Origin: Neisseria sp. oral taxon 014 str. F0314
Lineage (GTDB): Bacteria > Pseudomonadota > Gammaproteobacteria > Burkholderiales > Neisseriaceae
Direction: 5' to 3'
Length of the DNA: 64,000 nt
Assembly: GCF_005886145.1 (NCBI RefSeq)
Contig: NZ_CP040504.1
Span: forward strand, 310,001-374,000
Shown: positions 38,614 through 48,311 of the stretch, one piece after another
Layout of the letters: each line of letters starts with the position of its first letter
How positions within the stretch are numbered: position 1 is the first letter of the stretch
Translations under genes and position numbers: made by a program
Notes under the pieces: model-generated
Told to the model about the DNA's origin: nothing
Database searches by the model: none
Seen by the model: only the letters and a program-made list of their open reading frames with translations

Positions 38614-39219
38614 TTATTCCTTTATCGAACGCCGCTCGTATACGGCCTGCGCCAATGTCCCTGCATCCACATATTCCAGTTCGCCGCCCAAAGGAATCCC
38701 CCGTGCGAGACGGCTGACTTTGTACGGCAGGTTTTTAAACAGCTCCGCCAACACATAGGCCGTGGCATCCCCTTCTGCGGTGAAATTGGTGGCGATGATG
38801 ATTTCCTCGGTTTCGCTGTTTTGCAGCCGTTCGATCAGTTTGTCGAGTGCGACGGCGGATAAATCCATTCCTTGAGCGGGGCTGATTTGTCCCATCAGCA
38901 CAAAATACAGGCCGTCGTGGCAATTTGCCGCTTCCATATTGGATACGTCGGCGGGCATGTGCACTATCATCAGCCGGTGCGGGTTACGGTCGGAATCGCT
39001 GCAAATTCCGCACAACTCCTCCTCGCAAAAGGTGTTGCACAATTTGCAGTGGTGCACCAATCTCAAGGCATTCTGCAAGGCGTCAACCAATTCCTGCGCC
39101 TCTTCGCGCTTATGCTGCAAAAGCTGGTGCGCCATGCGCTGTGCGGATTTGGGACCGACATTAGGCAGGACTTTCAACGCGTTAATCAGGCGGGTAAAGG
39201 CATCGGGTTTCTTGTTCAT
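38614..39219 (-). CDS. recR: Recombination mediator RecR
   Basis: 201 residues. RecR acts with RecO and RecF to load RecA on gapped DNA. It has an N-terminal helix-hairpin-helix (LKVLPNVGPKSAQRMAHQLL), a four-Cys zinc finger (CKLCNTFCEEELCGIC), a Toprim domain with IVHMPADVSNMEA, and a C-terminal Walker-B-like ARGIPLGGELEYVD. I chose MNKKPDAF at 39219 because the earlier ATG at 39234 is part of a DUS. Confidence 0.95.
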   Translation of the reverse strand: MNKKPDAFTRLINALKVLPNVGPKSAQRMAHQLLQHKREEAQELVDALQNALRLVHHCKLCNTFCEEELCGICSDSDRNPHRLMIVHMPADVSNMEAANCHDGLYFVLMGQISPAQGMDLSAVALDKLIERLQNSETEEIIIATNFTAEGDATAYVLAELFKNLPYKVSRLARGIPLGGELEYVDAGTLAQAVYERRSIKE

Positions 39220-39222
39220 GGT

Positions 39223-39234
39223 TTCAGACGGCAT
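39223..39234 (-). repeat. AT-type DUS at the recR start
   Basis: Minus strand ATGCCGTCTGAA, the dialect of the pathogenic Neisseria, ending four bases before the chosen recR ATG. Confidence 0.85.
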
Positions 39235-39267
39235 CTGTGGTCAAACGGGATTTCAAAAGCGAAACAA

Positions 39268-39290
39268 AACGGCCGGTATTTCCGGCCGTT
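39268..39290 (-). terminator. Intrinsic terminator between ppiD and recR
   Basis: Minus strand: AACGGCCGG, 5-nt loop, CCGGCCGTT, then TTGTTTC. A perfect 9-bp GC-rich stem immediately after ppiD. Confidence 0.8.
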
Positions 39291-39297
39291 GCAGCGT

Positions 39298-41130
39298 TTA
39301 CTCGGAAGCGGCGTTGATTTTCTGCCCCCCTTCTTTCCGATCAATGTTTTTACTCAGATAACGCAACAGGTTGTTGAACGTACTGTTTACTTGTTGCTGC
39401 ATCAGAAGCTGTTTGGCGGCGGGTATCTGCTGGGCGACGTTTTCCGGCGGGGTAACAGCCTGCACTTCCACAATCACCGGCGCGGGCAGCCCCTGCAACA
39501 TCACATAGGCAGGTTTGTCTTTGGACGGGCGGGCCTTGGCCAGCTCGCTGTAAGCTTCGGGCGGCATGGACTGACGCGCCTGTTCCGCCGTCAGTTTGGT
39601 TACGGGCGACCATTGCAGTTCGGTTTTCTTACCCGCCTGCAAATCGGCCAATGCGGCCCGGGCCTTTTTCTCGGCCAGTTTGACTGCTTCCGAACGAAGA
39701 TAGGCGGCACGCACATCGTCTTTTACTTCGGCAAACGGCGCGGTTCTCTCTTCACGCACTTCTTTGACGCGGACGACCCATACGGTGTTGTCGTTGATGG
39801 TAATGGGTTCGGAATTGTGTTTTTTCTTCAGAACGTCATCGCTGAACACCGCATTAATCAGTTCCTGCGGCATACCCGCCGCCGCACCGTTGGCTTTAGT
39901 CAGCCACTCGTCGGACAATTTGACTTCCAGTCCCAACGCTTTGGCGGCTTCTGCCAAACTGTTGGGATTGTTGAAAGCGGCTTCGCCCAGTTTCTCTTTG
40001 GCGGCATTGAATCCGGCGGCGGCTTTTTTCAGTTTCAACTCTTTTTCCAATTCGGCTTTTTCCTGCTCGAATACGGGTTTGTCCTGAATATTCAAAATTT
40101 TGATGATGTGGTAACCGTAGGCCGTCTGAACCACGTTGCTGATTTCGCCTTTCTGCATCGAGAATGCGGCGTTTTCGAATTCCGCACCCAAGCCGCCGTC
40201 TTTCGGCATAAAGCCCAAATTGCCGCCGTTGGACGCCGAGGCGGGGTCTTTGGAATATTGTTTGGCCAATGCGGGGAAGTCGGAAGGCTTCGCTTTTACC
40301 ATCGCCAGCACTTTTTCGGCTTCCGCTTTGGCCGCCGCACGTTCTTCCGCACTGGCGTCCTGCGCCACGGGGAACAGGATGTGTGCGATTTCGCGGCGCG
40401 GCGGCAGTTTGTCGAACGCCTGACGCAACTCCGCGTCGCTGACGGTCTGTTTGTCGGCCAATGCCTGCGTGGTCAGCGCCACCAGCTCGATTTTCACGGC
40501 CTGCGGGATAATGTAGTCTTTTTTGTTGGCATCGTAGTAACGCTGCAATATCGCATCGTCGACTTTAATCTGTCCGGCAAAGGCTTCCGGATTGAACGTT
40601 ACCGAACGTACGGTGCGTGTCGCCTGCGCTATGTTGACCAACTGCGCAGCCTGCACATCACTGACGATGGTGCCGTTCTGTACCAGGTTTTGCAGATTTT
40701 GGAACAAAAACTGGTCGCGGATTTCTTCAACAAACTGGTCTTCGCTCATACGGCGCTGATTGAGATACTGGGTCAGCAGCGCCTGGCTGAACTTGCCGTT
40801 TGCATCATGGAAACTCGGGTCGTCCACGATAATTTGCTTAATCTGTTCTTGCGATACGGCGATGCCCATCTGTTTCGCACCTTGGGTCAGATACGCGCGC
40901 TGCAACAACGATTGGAACACTGCGTCGCGCGGCTGTTCGCCGCCTGAGGCCTGTATGTTTTGCATGGCCAGGTTCAGGTCGTGGTCGCTGATTTTCTGAT
41001 TGCCGACTTTGACGATATAGTCCGAATCGGGATTGGCGACGGTGCTGACACCGAAACCGACGAAAGTCAGTGCAATCAATCCCAACAGGATTTGGGCGGG
41101 GCCTTTGTATTTTTCTACAGTATGGAACAT
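39298..41130 (-). CDS. ppiD: PpiD-like periplasmic folding factor (SurA_N and PpiC domains)
   Basis: 610 residues anchored by one N-terminal helix (about 12-32). A SurA-like chaperone domain (HDLNLAMQNIQASGGEQPRD onward) covers about 40-200. A parvulin PPIase domain at about 245-355 contains REIAHILFPV, NGGNLGFMPKDG and AYGYHIIKI. The C-terminal part is a second chaperone lobe. PpiD works near the SecYEG exit to help secreted proteins fold, which would suit the porins and receptors of this window. Confidence 0.92.
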   Translation of the reverse strand: MFHTVEKYKGPAQILLGLIALTFVGFGVSTVANPDSDYIVKVGNQKISDHDLNLAMQNIQASGGEQPRDAVFQSLLQRAYLTQGAKQMGIAVSQEQIKQIIVDDPSFHDANGKFSQALLTQYLNQRRMSEDQFVEEIRDQFLFQNLQNLVQNGTIVSDVQAAQLVNIAQATRTVRSVTFNPEAFAGQIKVDDAILQRYYDANKKDYIIPQAVKIELVALTTQALADKQTVSDAELRQAFDKLPPRREIAHILFPVAQDASAEERAAAKAEAEKVLAMVKAKPSDFPALAKQYSKDPASASNGGNLGFMPKDGGLGAEFENAAFSMQKGEISNVVQTAYGYHIIKILNIQDKPVFEQEKAELEKELKLKKAAAGFNAAKEKLGEAAFNNPNSLAEAAKALGLEVKLSDEWLTKANGAAAGMPQELINAVFSDDVLKKKHNSEPITINDNTVWVVRVKEVREERTAPFAEVKDDVRAAYLRSEAVKLAEKKARAALADLQAGKKTELQWSPVTKLTAEQARQSMPPEAYSELAKARPSKDKPAYVMLQGLPAPVIVEVQAVTPPENVAQQIPAAKQLLMQQQVNSTFNNLLRYLSKNIDRKEGGQKINAASE

Positions 41131-41251
41131 GTTTTCAATTCAGACGGTGATTAATGGCAAAGGCGCATTTTAGCGTGTTTTCACCCGACATGCACCTTTC
41201 AGACGGCCTCCGCAAACCGTCGGGCCGTCTGAAAGGCTTGCCGCAGAACGG

Positions 41252-41602
41252 CTAGCGGCCGAACAGTGTCCGGTAGGATTCTTCAGAAAAGCCGACGTGA
41301 AAGCCGCCGTCCTTATCCAATACGGGTCGTTTGATGATACTGGGCTGTTCCGCCATCAGTTTGACGGCCCCCTGCGGGTCGGCGGCTTCCGCCTGCTGTT
41401 GCGGCGTCAGTTTGCGCCATGTCGTACCGCGTTTGTTGAGCAGCGCATCCAAAGGAATCTGCGTCAGCCATGATTCTATCAATCCGACGGAAGGCGGCTG
41501 CTTTTTGAAGTCGACAAACTCATACGCCAGGCCGTTGGCCGCCAGCCAGGCGCGGGCTTTCTTAACCGTGTCGCAGTTGGCGATACCGTAAATAACCGTC
41601 AT
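41252..41602 (-). CDS. ArsC/Spx-family reductase-like protein (YffB type)
   Basis: 116-residue thioredoxin-fold protein with a single active-site Cys in YGIANCDTVKKARAWL (Cys near 10). The conserved VDFKKQPPS and IKRPVLDKDGG segments are those of the YffB branch, which lacks arsenate-resistance context and may act with glutathione. No ars genes are nearby. The start codon follows AGGAA. Confidence 0.88.
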   Translation of the reverse strand: MTVIYGIANCDTVKKARAWLAANGLAYEFVDFKKQPPSVGLIESWLTQIPLDALLNKRGTTWRKLTPQQQAEAADPQGAVKLMAEQPSIIKRPVLDKDGGFHVGFSEESYRTLFGR

Positions 41603-41760
41603 TTCCTATCCTTGTCGCTTGCAGTGAGAACCGGCATATTCTACCGAGCAACGGGGCGGTTTGTCCCGCCTGTCGAGAAAAATGCCGGTTTGCGGTTTCT
41701 TTTTCGGCAATAAACTTCTAGAATGGAGGCGTTTTCCAACCCGCATTTTTACGGAGTTTA

Positions 41761-42405
41761 ATGATGAAGAAAACCGCAGCCGCCGTTGCCGCCCTGATGC
41801 TCGCCGCCTGTTCGGGAGACAGCCCGAGCAACGCCCTGTTTGAAAAAACCATCAACAATTACGCCAAAAAAGAAGGCGTCTGCCTGCCCCTGCTGCTGAA
41901 CGTCCAAGACCCTTGGGGCGTGGAATCGTTCACTCCCGTGGCCTTGGGCAGCACTACCGTGAAAATCGCCGAAAAAGACAGCAAAGGCAACCGCATCAAC
42001 AAAACTGCACTGAAACAGATGGAGCTGCTTGAAGACGAAGGTTTTTACGACGAGGCCGAATCTGAAACGCTGACCAAAACCGGCGGCGGGGAGAAAATCA
42101 GGCTGTCCGTATACAAACTGACCCGAAAAGGAACGGAACAGGTGCGCGGCGGAGAAGCCGAACCGCGTTTCTGCATCGGCCTTCAGAAAGTGGAAAAAAT
42201 CAACTGGTACACGGAACCCGCTTCCTCCAACGGTATGACCGTTGCCCGTGTTTCCTACAAAGCGCGCATGGAACCGGAAAAATGGGCGGAAAAACTGATT
42301 CGGGCGGGCGGCGGCAATATGCCGTTTGACAACAAGGCCGCCGAACAGACCGCCGTACTGGTTAAGACCAGCAAGGGATGGAAGGACATGCGCGAACTGA
42401 ACTGA
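41761..42405 (+). CDS. Lipoprotein of unknown function
   Basis: 214 residues with a short signal peptide and lipobox LMLAACSGD (Cys near 18). The mature domain has two further cysteines (EGVCLPLLL and RFCIGLQKV) and an alternating pattern suggesting a beta-rich fold. KLTRKGTEQV and FCIGLQKVEKINWYTEP are distinctive, but I do not assign a family. The start is the first of two adjacent ATGs after a GGAG site. It is monocistronic. Confidence 0.8.
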   Translation: MMKKTAAAVAALMLAACSGDSPSNALFEKTINNYAKKEGVCLPLLLNVQDPWGVESFTPVALGSTTVKIAEKDSKGNRINKTALKQMELLEDEGFYDEAESETLTKTGGGEKIRLSVYKLTRKGTEQVRGGEAEPRFCIGLQKVEKINWYTEPASSNGMTVARVSYKARMEPEKWAEKLIRAGGGNMPFDNKAAEQTAVLVKTSKGWKDMRELN

Positions 42406-42519
42406 ACTGCCGCCTTCCGGCCGAAATGCTGCGGATGCCGTTCAGACGGCCTCCGCAGTTTAGTTTATACGTGATAAAACATAAAATAATCGATAAATAA
42501 CCAATAAGGAGTCCGAATC

Positions 42520-43428
42520 ATGAATCATCCCCAAACCGCCATCATTCCCGACCACTGCAAAGCGGGCATTTTTATTGAAGCAGACATTCTTGCAAACAGG
42601 CAAAACGACATCAAAACCGCCTGCCGCGAAAGCCTGAAAGCATTGAAAGCCTTGCAGGACAAATATCCGGAAGACTCGCTCGGCATGACCGTTGCCTTCG
42701 GCAGCGACGCCTGGGCGGCTTTCAGCCATAGCGGAGAAGGCAGCGAAATCAAACCTTTCCGCCCGTTGGGCGGCGGTCTGGCTCCGGCCACGCAGCACGA
42801 TATTTACGTCCATATCCAGTCCATGCACCAAGACACCGCGTTTGCCTTGTCGCAATCCGTTTTGGCCGCATTCGGCGGCAGCATCCGTATCGCCGGCGAA
42901 GTCCACGGTTTCCGCCTGCTGCAAGAACGCGGCTTGGACGGTTTCGTCGACGGCACGGAAAATCCGCAGGGCGACGATAAAGTCCGCGATGTTGCCATTA
43001 TTCCCGAAGGCAGGCCCGATGCGGGCGGCAGCTACGTCCTGCTGCAAAAATACCGCCATGACCTGAAAAAATGGGACGCCGTGCCCGTTGCCGAACAGGA
43101 GGCATCTATCGGCCGCAGCAAGGAAAGCAACGAGGAATTCAGTAAAGAAGTGCGGCTGCCCGACTCTCATCTCGGACGCGTCAATCTGAAGGAAAACGGC
43201 GTCGGCCTGAAAATCGTCCGCCGCAGCCTGCCGTTCGGCACGGTCAGCGGCGAACACGGCCTGATGTTTACTGCCTACTGCCACACCTTGCACAATATCG
43301 AAGCGCAGTTGGTCAGTATGTTCGGCGAAACCGACGGTAAAACCGATTTGCTGCTGAGGAACCTGTCCGCCGCCGTATCGGGAGCCTATTACTACGCGCC
43401 GTCGGTAGAGCGTCTGGAGAACCTGTAA
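42520..43428 (+). CDS. Dyp-type haem peroxidase (YfeX-like)
   Basis: 302-residue dye-decolorising peroxidase. The family signature GFVDGTENPQGDD is near 145-157, with the catalytic distal Asp. The haem-binding region includes PDSHLGRVN, and the distal Arg is in VRRSLPFGT; GLMFTAYCHTLHNIEAQL follows. No signal peptide is present, so it is cytoplasmic, as are YfeX and other class P members. AAGGAG lies eight bases before the ATG. The upstream region is AT-rich, with no obvious OxyR site. Confidence 0.92.
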   Translation: MNHPQTAIIPDHCKAGIFIEADILANRQNDIKTACRESLKALKALQDKYPEDSLGMTVAFGSDAWAAFSHSGEGSEIKPFRPLGGGLAPATQHDIYVHIQSMHQDTAFALSQSVLAAFGGSIRIAGEVHGFRLLQERGLDGFVDGTENPQGDDKVRDVAIIPEGRPDAGGSYVLLQKYRHDLKKWDAVPVAEQEASIGRSKESNEEFSKEVRLPDSHLGRVNLKENGVGLKIVRRSLPFGTVSGEHGLMFTAYCHTLHNIEAQLVSMFGETDGKTDLLLRNLSAAVSGAYYYAPSVERLENL

Positions 43429-43513
43429 CCAACGGCCCGGAGGCCGTCTGAGAAAGCGCATTTGGATTTTTCAGACGGCCTCAGCCGCCGTTTTCGCTTC
43501 CAGTCAGAATCTT

Positions 43514-46500
43514 ATGTCCGAAAAAGCCCAAACATTCGACCCGTTGAACATTCCGATTGAAGGTACCAACCTTATCGAAGCCTCCGCAGGCACCGGTAAA
43601 ACCTACGGCATCGCTGCGCTGTTTACGCGGTTGGTGGTGCTTGAACGGCTGCCGGTGGAAAGCGTGCTGGCGGTTACCTTTACCAAGGCCGCCACCGCCG
43701 AACTGAAAACCCGCCTGCGCGCGCGCTTGGACGAAGTGTTGCAGGTTTTGGAAAACATTTCGGATGGGGAAGACGGTTCAGACGGCCTCGACGCTTATTG
43801 TGCGGCACACCATCCGGACGACGCGTTTCTGCCCGCGCTGCTGCGGCGGGCTTTACGGCAGGAAAGCCGCGGCCGGCTGATTGTGCGCCTGAAGGCCGCC
43901 ATCGGCCAGTTCGACAACGCCGCCATCTACACGATACACGGCTTCTGCCAGCGGATACTGCGCGATTATGCGTTTCTGTGCAGTGCGCCGCTCGATGTGG
44001 AACTGACCGAAGACAACCGCGACCGCCTGCTGGTTCCGGCCCAAGATTTCTGGCGCGAACGCATCAGCGGCAACCCCGTCCTTTCCAAACTGGTTTTCAA
44101 CCGCCGCTATACGCCCCAAACCATGCTGGCGCAAATCCAAAAGTTTACCGGCCGCCCCTATCTGGTTTTCAGACGGCCTGAAAACACATTGGAAGCCGCG
44201 CAACAGTCTGCACAAGCCGCTTGGGAAAGCATCCGTAGCAAGCTGCCCGAACTGGAGGCAGCCTTCTGGCGCATCCATCCTGCATTGAACGGTAGTTCAT
44301 ACCGCGGAAATACGTTTACCGGCGTCTTTGCCGAACTCAACGCCGCCGCCGGATACGAATCGTTGCCCAAACTGAGCAAAACAACCCATGAAAAGCTGCC
44401 GATGTTCTCAACCGAAGCATTGGAAAACGGCCTCAAAAAAGGACAATCGCCCGACGCTGCCGCCTTCGCCGCTTTGCAGGACCTGGCAAATTTCGGCCGC
44501 GATTTAAATTCCGCCGCCGAAGCCGAACAAAATACTCTTACCCTGCTCTGCCTCGAGCTGCTCGACTATCTTGCCGACGCGCTGTCCGAACAAAAAAAAG
44601 CCCGCCGCGAACGCGGTTTCGACGATTTACTGCTGGACGTACATCGCGCCCTGACCGACAATCCGCACGCCGAAACGCTGGCGCAAACCGTCGCCCGAAA
44701 CTGGCGCGTCGCCCTGATTGACGAATTTCAAGACACCGACCCGCTGCAATACGAAATCTTCCAGAAAATCTTTATCACGCAAGGCAACCCGCTGTTCCTC
44801 GTCGGCGACCCCAAACAGGCGATTTACAGCTTCCGCGGCGCCGACATCTATGCCTACCTCCAAGCTGCCGAAGACGCGCGGCACCATTACACCCTCGCCA
44901 CCAACTACCGCAGCCACGCCAAGCTGGTCGACAGTATCGGCGCACTGTTCCGCCGCAAAAACCGCCCGTTTGTCTTGGAACGCATCGACTACGCCGACGT
45001 CGGCGCGGCGAGGAAAACAAGCAGGCTCACCCCCGCACGGCCGGCCGTTCAGGTGCGCTGGCTGCACGGTGCCGATGCCGAACCGCCCAACAAAGACATC
45101 CTGCGCAAACGCGCCGCCGAATACTGCGCCGACGAAATCGCCGCCGCGCTCAACGATGCGGAGGAAGGCCGTCTGAACTTTAAAGACCGGCCACTGCAAT
45201 CGGGCGACATCGCCGTATTGGTTCGCACCCACAACGAAGGCAGCATGATTGCCCGCGCACTGAAAAACCGCGGCATCCAAAGCGTGCTGCTACACCGCAC
45301 ATCCGTGTTCGCCTCAGCCGAAGCCCGTGCAACCGCCTCCCTGCTCGAATTCTGGCTCGACCCGCGCCGTACCGAGCCGCTGCGTTTTGCCCTAGCCGGC
45401 GTGTTGTTCCGCTATACCGCCGACGAACTGCACGCGCTCAACCGCGACGAAGCCCGACTGCTCGACTGGATGGATTCCGCACAAACCGCCCACGAACAAT
45501 GGAAACAGCAGGGCATCTACGCCGCCATGCAGCATTTTTCCGCCCGACACGGCATTGAAGCCCGCCTTCTGTCGCACGACGGCGAACGCAGCCTCACCAA
45601 CTACCACCAGATTCTCGAACTGCTCGCCGAAGAAGATGCGCACAACCGCAATCCGTCGTCGCTGTACCAATGGCTGCTGGAACAAATCAGTCTCGCCTCC
45701 GGCGACAAAAAAACTTCCGGCGAAAACGACCTGATACGGCTGGAAAGCGACGAAGCACTGGTTAAAATCGTAACCATGCACGCTTCCAAAGGTTTGCAGT
45801 ATCCGCTCGTATACTGCCCCTTCGTTTGGGATGCGCAACCTCTCAAATCCGGCGACTGGCAGATACTCCACCGCAGCGGCGGCGCAGCCGAACTTCTGGC
45901 CGGGCACCAGCTTGACGATGCAGACCAAGCCCGTCTTGCCGACGAAGAAACTTCCGAACGCCTGCGCCTGCTTTACGTCGCCCTCACCCGCGCGGAAGAG
46001 CAGCTCAATATCTATGCCGCCTGTTGCGACGGCACTCCCGACAACACTTTCGCCTACCTGCTCGAAGGCCGTGCGGACAGCAGCCGCGGGGAAACCCAAA
46101 AAGCCTACCTCCACCGAAAAAGCGGCAAGGGCGGGAAAACCGCCCTGATGCAGATGCTGGAAGACAACTGGCGGCAGTTTATCGCTCGCGCTCCCGATAA
46201 CACCGATTTCGCCTTCGCCGACAAAGCCCCCGCAGAAGCCGCCTTGCAAAGCAGACGCGGCGGCGGCATAACCTACCGCGCCGCCGTCATTCCCAAACGC
46301 AGTTTCGACATTGTCCGCCACACCAGTTTTACCGGCCTCAGCCGCCACGTTAAAACCCGCGACGACGAACGCGAAGAATTGCAACCCGCCCTCGACCCTG
46401 CCGAAAATATCGAAAGGCCGTCTGAAAACATTGTTTCAGACGGCCTGACCGACGCAGAAGACATCCATCATTTTCCGCGCGGCACCAATGCCGGTATTTG

Positions 46501-47149
46501 CCTGCACGAAATACTGGAAAAATTCGACTTCTCCCTCTCCGCCGCCGAACAAGCCGAAACGGTGCGGGAAAGCCTCTCCCGCTACGGCTTCGAACCCCGA
46601 TGGCAGCCTGCCGTCCATACCATGCTGGATCGCTGCCGCCTCACCCCGCTGACCGCGGCGTATGCGCTTGCCGACATTCCGCCGCAAAACCGCCTGCCCG
46701 AAATGGGTTTCACACTTTACATGGAAGACTTCGGACTTGAACGGTTGCGCGCATGGCTTGCCCGCCCAAACAGCGGCCTGCCGCCCGAATGCGCCGAAGC
46801 CGCCCGAATACTTGATTTCAAAGACGTACAAGGCTTCCTCAGCGGCTTCATCGACATGGTTTACCAAGATTCAGACGGCCTCGTCTGCATCATAGACTAC
46901 AAATCCAACCACCTCGGCAACAATGCCGAAGCCTACACTCCCCAGACCATGAACGAAGCGATGGCGCACCACCACTACTATCTGCAAGCCTTGATTTACG
47001 CCATCGCCGTCGCCCGTTACTACACACTTCGCCGCCGCCCCTTGCCGCGAATCGCCGTCCGCTACCTTTTCCTGCGCGGGCTGGACGGCGGGGAAAACGG
47101 CGTCTGGAGCTGGAACATAGACACCGCGGATTTAACGGAATGGTTGTGA
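43514..47149 (+). CDS. recB: Exodeoxyribonuclease V beta subunit
   Basis: 1211-residue helicase-nuclease subunit of RecBCD. Walker A EASAGTGKTYGIAALF near 22-37; helicase motifs LIDEFQDTDPLQYEIF near 399, GDPKQAIYSFRGADIYAY near 430 and VTMHASKGLQYPLVY near 755. The C-terminal RecB-family nuclease has GICLHEILEKF and GFIDMVYQDSDGLVCIIDYK near 1117-1136, with the catalytic Asp and Lys of DYK. At least six DUS are inside, including an inverted pair in the helicase-nuclease linker (46415-46446). No recC is adjacent. Confidence 0.96.
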   Translation: MSEKAQTFDPLNIPIEGTNLIEASAGTGKTYGIAALFTRLVVLERLPVESVLAVTFTKAATAELKTRLRARLDEVLQVLENISDGEDGSDGLDAYCAAHHPDDAFLPALLRRALRQESRGRLIVRLKAAIGQFDNAAIYTIHGFCQRILRDYAFLCSAPLDVELTEDNRDRLLVPAQDFWRERISGNPVLSKLVFNRRYTPQTMLAQIQKFTGRPYLVFRRPENTLEAAQQSAQAAWESIRSKLPELEAAFWRIHPALNGSSYRGNTFTGVFAELNAAAGYESLPKLSKTTHEKLPMFSTEALENGLKKGQSPDAAAFAALQDLANFGRDLNSAAEAEQNTLTLLCLELLDYLADALSEQKKARRERGFDDLLLDVHRALTDNPHAETLAQTVARNWRVALIDEFQDTDPLQYEIFQKIFITQGNPLFLVGDPKQAIYSFRGADIYAYLQAAEDARHHYTLATNYRSHAKLVDSIGALFRRKNRPFVLERIDYADVGAARKTSRLTPARPAVQVRWLHGADAEPPNKDILRKRAAEYCADEIAAALNDAEEGRLNFKDRPLQSGDIAVLVRTHNEGSMIARALKNRGIQSVLLHRTSVFASAEARATASLLEFWLDPRRTEPLRFALAGVLFRYTADELHALNRDEARLLDWMDSAQTAHEQWKQQGIYAAMQHFSARHGIEARLLSHDGERSLTNYHQILELLAEEDAHNRNPSSLYQWLLEQISLASGDKKTSGENDLIRLESDEALVKIVTMHASKGLQYPLVYCPFVWDAQPLKSGDWQILHRSGGAAELLAGHQLDDADQARLADEETSERLRLLYVALTRAEEQLNIYAACCDGTPDNTFAYLLEGRADSSRGETQKAYLHRKSGKGGKTALMQMLEDNWRQFIARAPDNTDFAFADKAPAEAALQSRRGGGITYRAAVIPKRSFDIVRHTSFTGLSRHVKTRDDEREELQPALDPAENIERPSENIVSDGLTDAEDIHHFPRGTNAGICLHEILEKFDFSLSAAEQAETVRESLSRYGFEPRWQPAVHTMLDRCRLTPLTAAYALADIPPQNRLPEMGFTLYMEDFGLERLRAWLARPNSGLPPECAEAARILDFKDVQGFLSGFIDMVYQDSDGLVCIIDYKSNHLGNNAEAYTPQTMNEAMAHHHYYLQALIYAIAVARYYTLRRRPLPRIAVRYLFLRGLDGGENGVWSWNIDTADLTEWL
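46415..46446 (+). repeat. Inverted DUS pair inside recB
   Basis: AGGCCGTCTGAA at 46415-46426 and its complement at 46435-46446 lie in frame, encoding RPSENIVSDGL in the linker before the nuclease domain. The hairpin matches those used as terminators elsewhere but lacks a long T run. Confidence 0.85.
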
Positions 47150-47383
47150 ACAATCCGGGCCGTCTGAAAGCTCATTCCCAAGCAGTCCAATATAAACACA
47201 ATCCTTTGATTAAAATAATAATTTATTAATTATCGCATATTAGGCTATTCAGTTTTGCATACCTTTTCAAAGCCTGTATTTCCAGTTTACAGCCTTTTTG
47301 CGACAATACCCCCTATTCGTCAAGGGAGTTTTCTACCTTGGCGGAGAAGATAAATACAAACCGCATACCAAAAGGAAACAACG

Positions 47384-48223
47384 GTGAAACGCATTTTTCT
47401 GTTTCTTGCTACCAATATCGCCGTATTGGTCGTCGTCCGCATCATCTTGGCCGTCCTCGGCATCAACGGCACCGACCAAGTCGGCAGTCTCCTGGTTTAT
47501 TCCGCCGTAGTCGGTTTCAGCGGCTCGATTATTTCGCTGCTGATGTCGAAAACCGTCGCCAAAAATTCCGTAGGCGCCGAAGTCATCACCACGCCGCGCA
47601 ACGAAGAGGAAGCGTGGCTGCTGGAAACCGTAGCCGCACAAGCCTACCAATGGAACCTGAAAACGCCCGAAGTAGCCATCTACCATTCTCCCGAACCCAA
47701 CGCCTTTGCCACCGGTGCGAGCAAGAACAACTCGCTTATCGCCGTCAGTACCGGCCTGCTCGACCATATGCGCAGGGACGAAGTGGAAGCCGTCCTCGCT
47801 CATGAAATGGCGCACGTCGGCAACGGCGACATGGTTACGCTGACCCTGATTCAGGGGGTGGTCAACACTTTCGTCGTCTTCCTTGCCCGTATCGTTTCCA
47901 GCATGATTGCCCGCAGTAACGACGGCAGCTCTTCACAAGGGACCTATTTTTTGGTCAGCATGGTGCTGCAAGTTGTTTTCGGTTTCCTCGCCAGCATTAT
48001 CGTGATGTGGTTCAGCCGCCAACGCGAATACCGTGCCGACGCGGGGGCAGCCAAACTGGTCGGAGCGCCGAAAATGATTGCTGCGCTTCAACGGCTGAAA
48101 GGCAGCCCCAGCGACTTGCCGCAGGAAATGAATGCAATGGGTATCGCCAGCGACACCCGCGATTCACTGTTGAGTACGCACCCCTCGCTGGATAACCGCA
48201 TCGCCCGTTTGAAGGCCCTTTAG
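47384..48223 (+). CDS. htpX: Membrane protease HtpX
   Basis: 279-residue M48 zinc protease of the inner membrane that degrades misfolded membrane proteins. Two N-terminal helices (about 4-26 and 32-52), the zinc motif HEMAH near 140-144, two more helices around 155-215, and a third ligand Glu in [12 protein letters not shown] near 215-226. The start is GTG with AAAGGA upstream. A DUS-independent terminator follows directly. Heat-shock control is known in E. coli; I see no convincing sigma-32 promoter here. Confidence 0.95.
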   Translation: MKRIFLFLATNIAVLVVVRIILAVLGINGTDQVGSLLVYSAVVGFSGSIISLLMSKTVAKNSVGAEVITTPRNEEEAWLLETVAAQAYQWNLKTPEVAIYHSPEPNAFATGASKNNSLIAVSTGLLDHMRRDEVEAVLAHEMAHVGNGDMVTLTLIQGVVNTFVVFLARIVSSMIARSNDGSSSQGTYFLVSMVLQVVFGFLASIIVMWFSRQREYRADAGAAKLVGAPKMIAALQRLKGSPSDLPQEMNAMGIASDTRDSLLSTHPSLDNRIARLKAL

Positions 48224-48259
48224 TCTGTTCCGCAGATTCTATCACCCATACTAAAAGCT

Positions 48260-48291
48260 AGCTGCCGGAGTAATCCTCCGGCAGCTTTTTT
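48260..48291 (+). terminator. Intrinsic terminator after htpX
   Basis: AGCTGCCGGAG, a 5-nt loop, CTCCGGCAGCT and then TTTTT: a perfect 11-bp stem with a T tract. Confidence 0.95.
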
Positions 48292-48311
48292 GTTTTCAGA
48301 CGGCCTTTTGG

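Noticed and set aside
42460-43461. 333-codon minus-strand frame over the Dyp peroxidase gene
   Set aside because: Antisense shadow; the plus strand has the GFVDGTENP signature and a strong ribosome site.
47300-47320. Heat-shock (sigma-32) promoter before htpX
   Set aside because: CCCCCTAT resembles the -10, but no acceptable -35 lies at the right distance.
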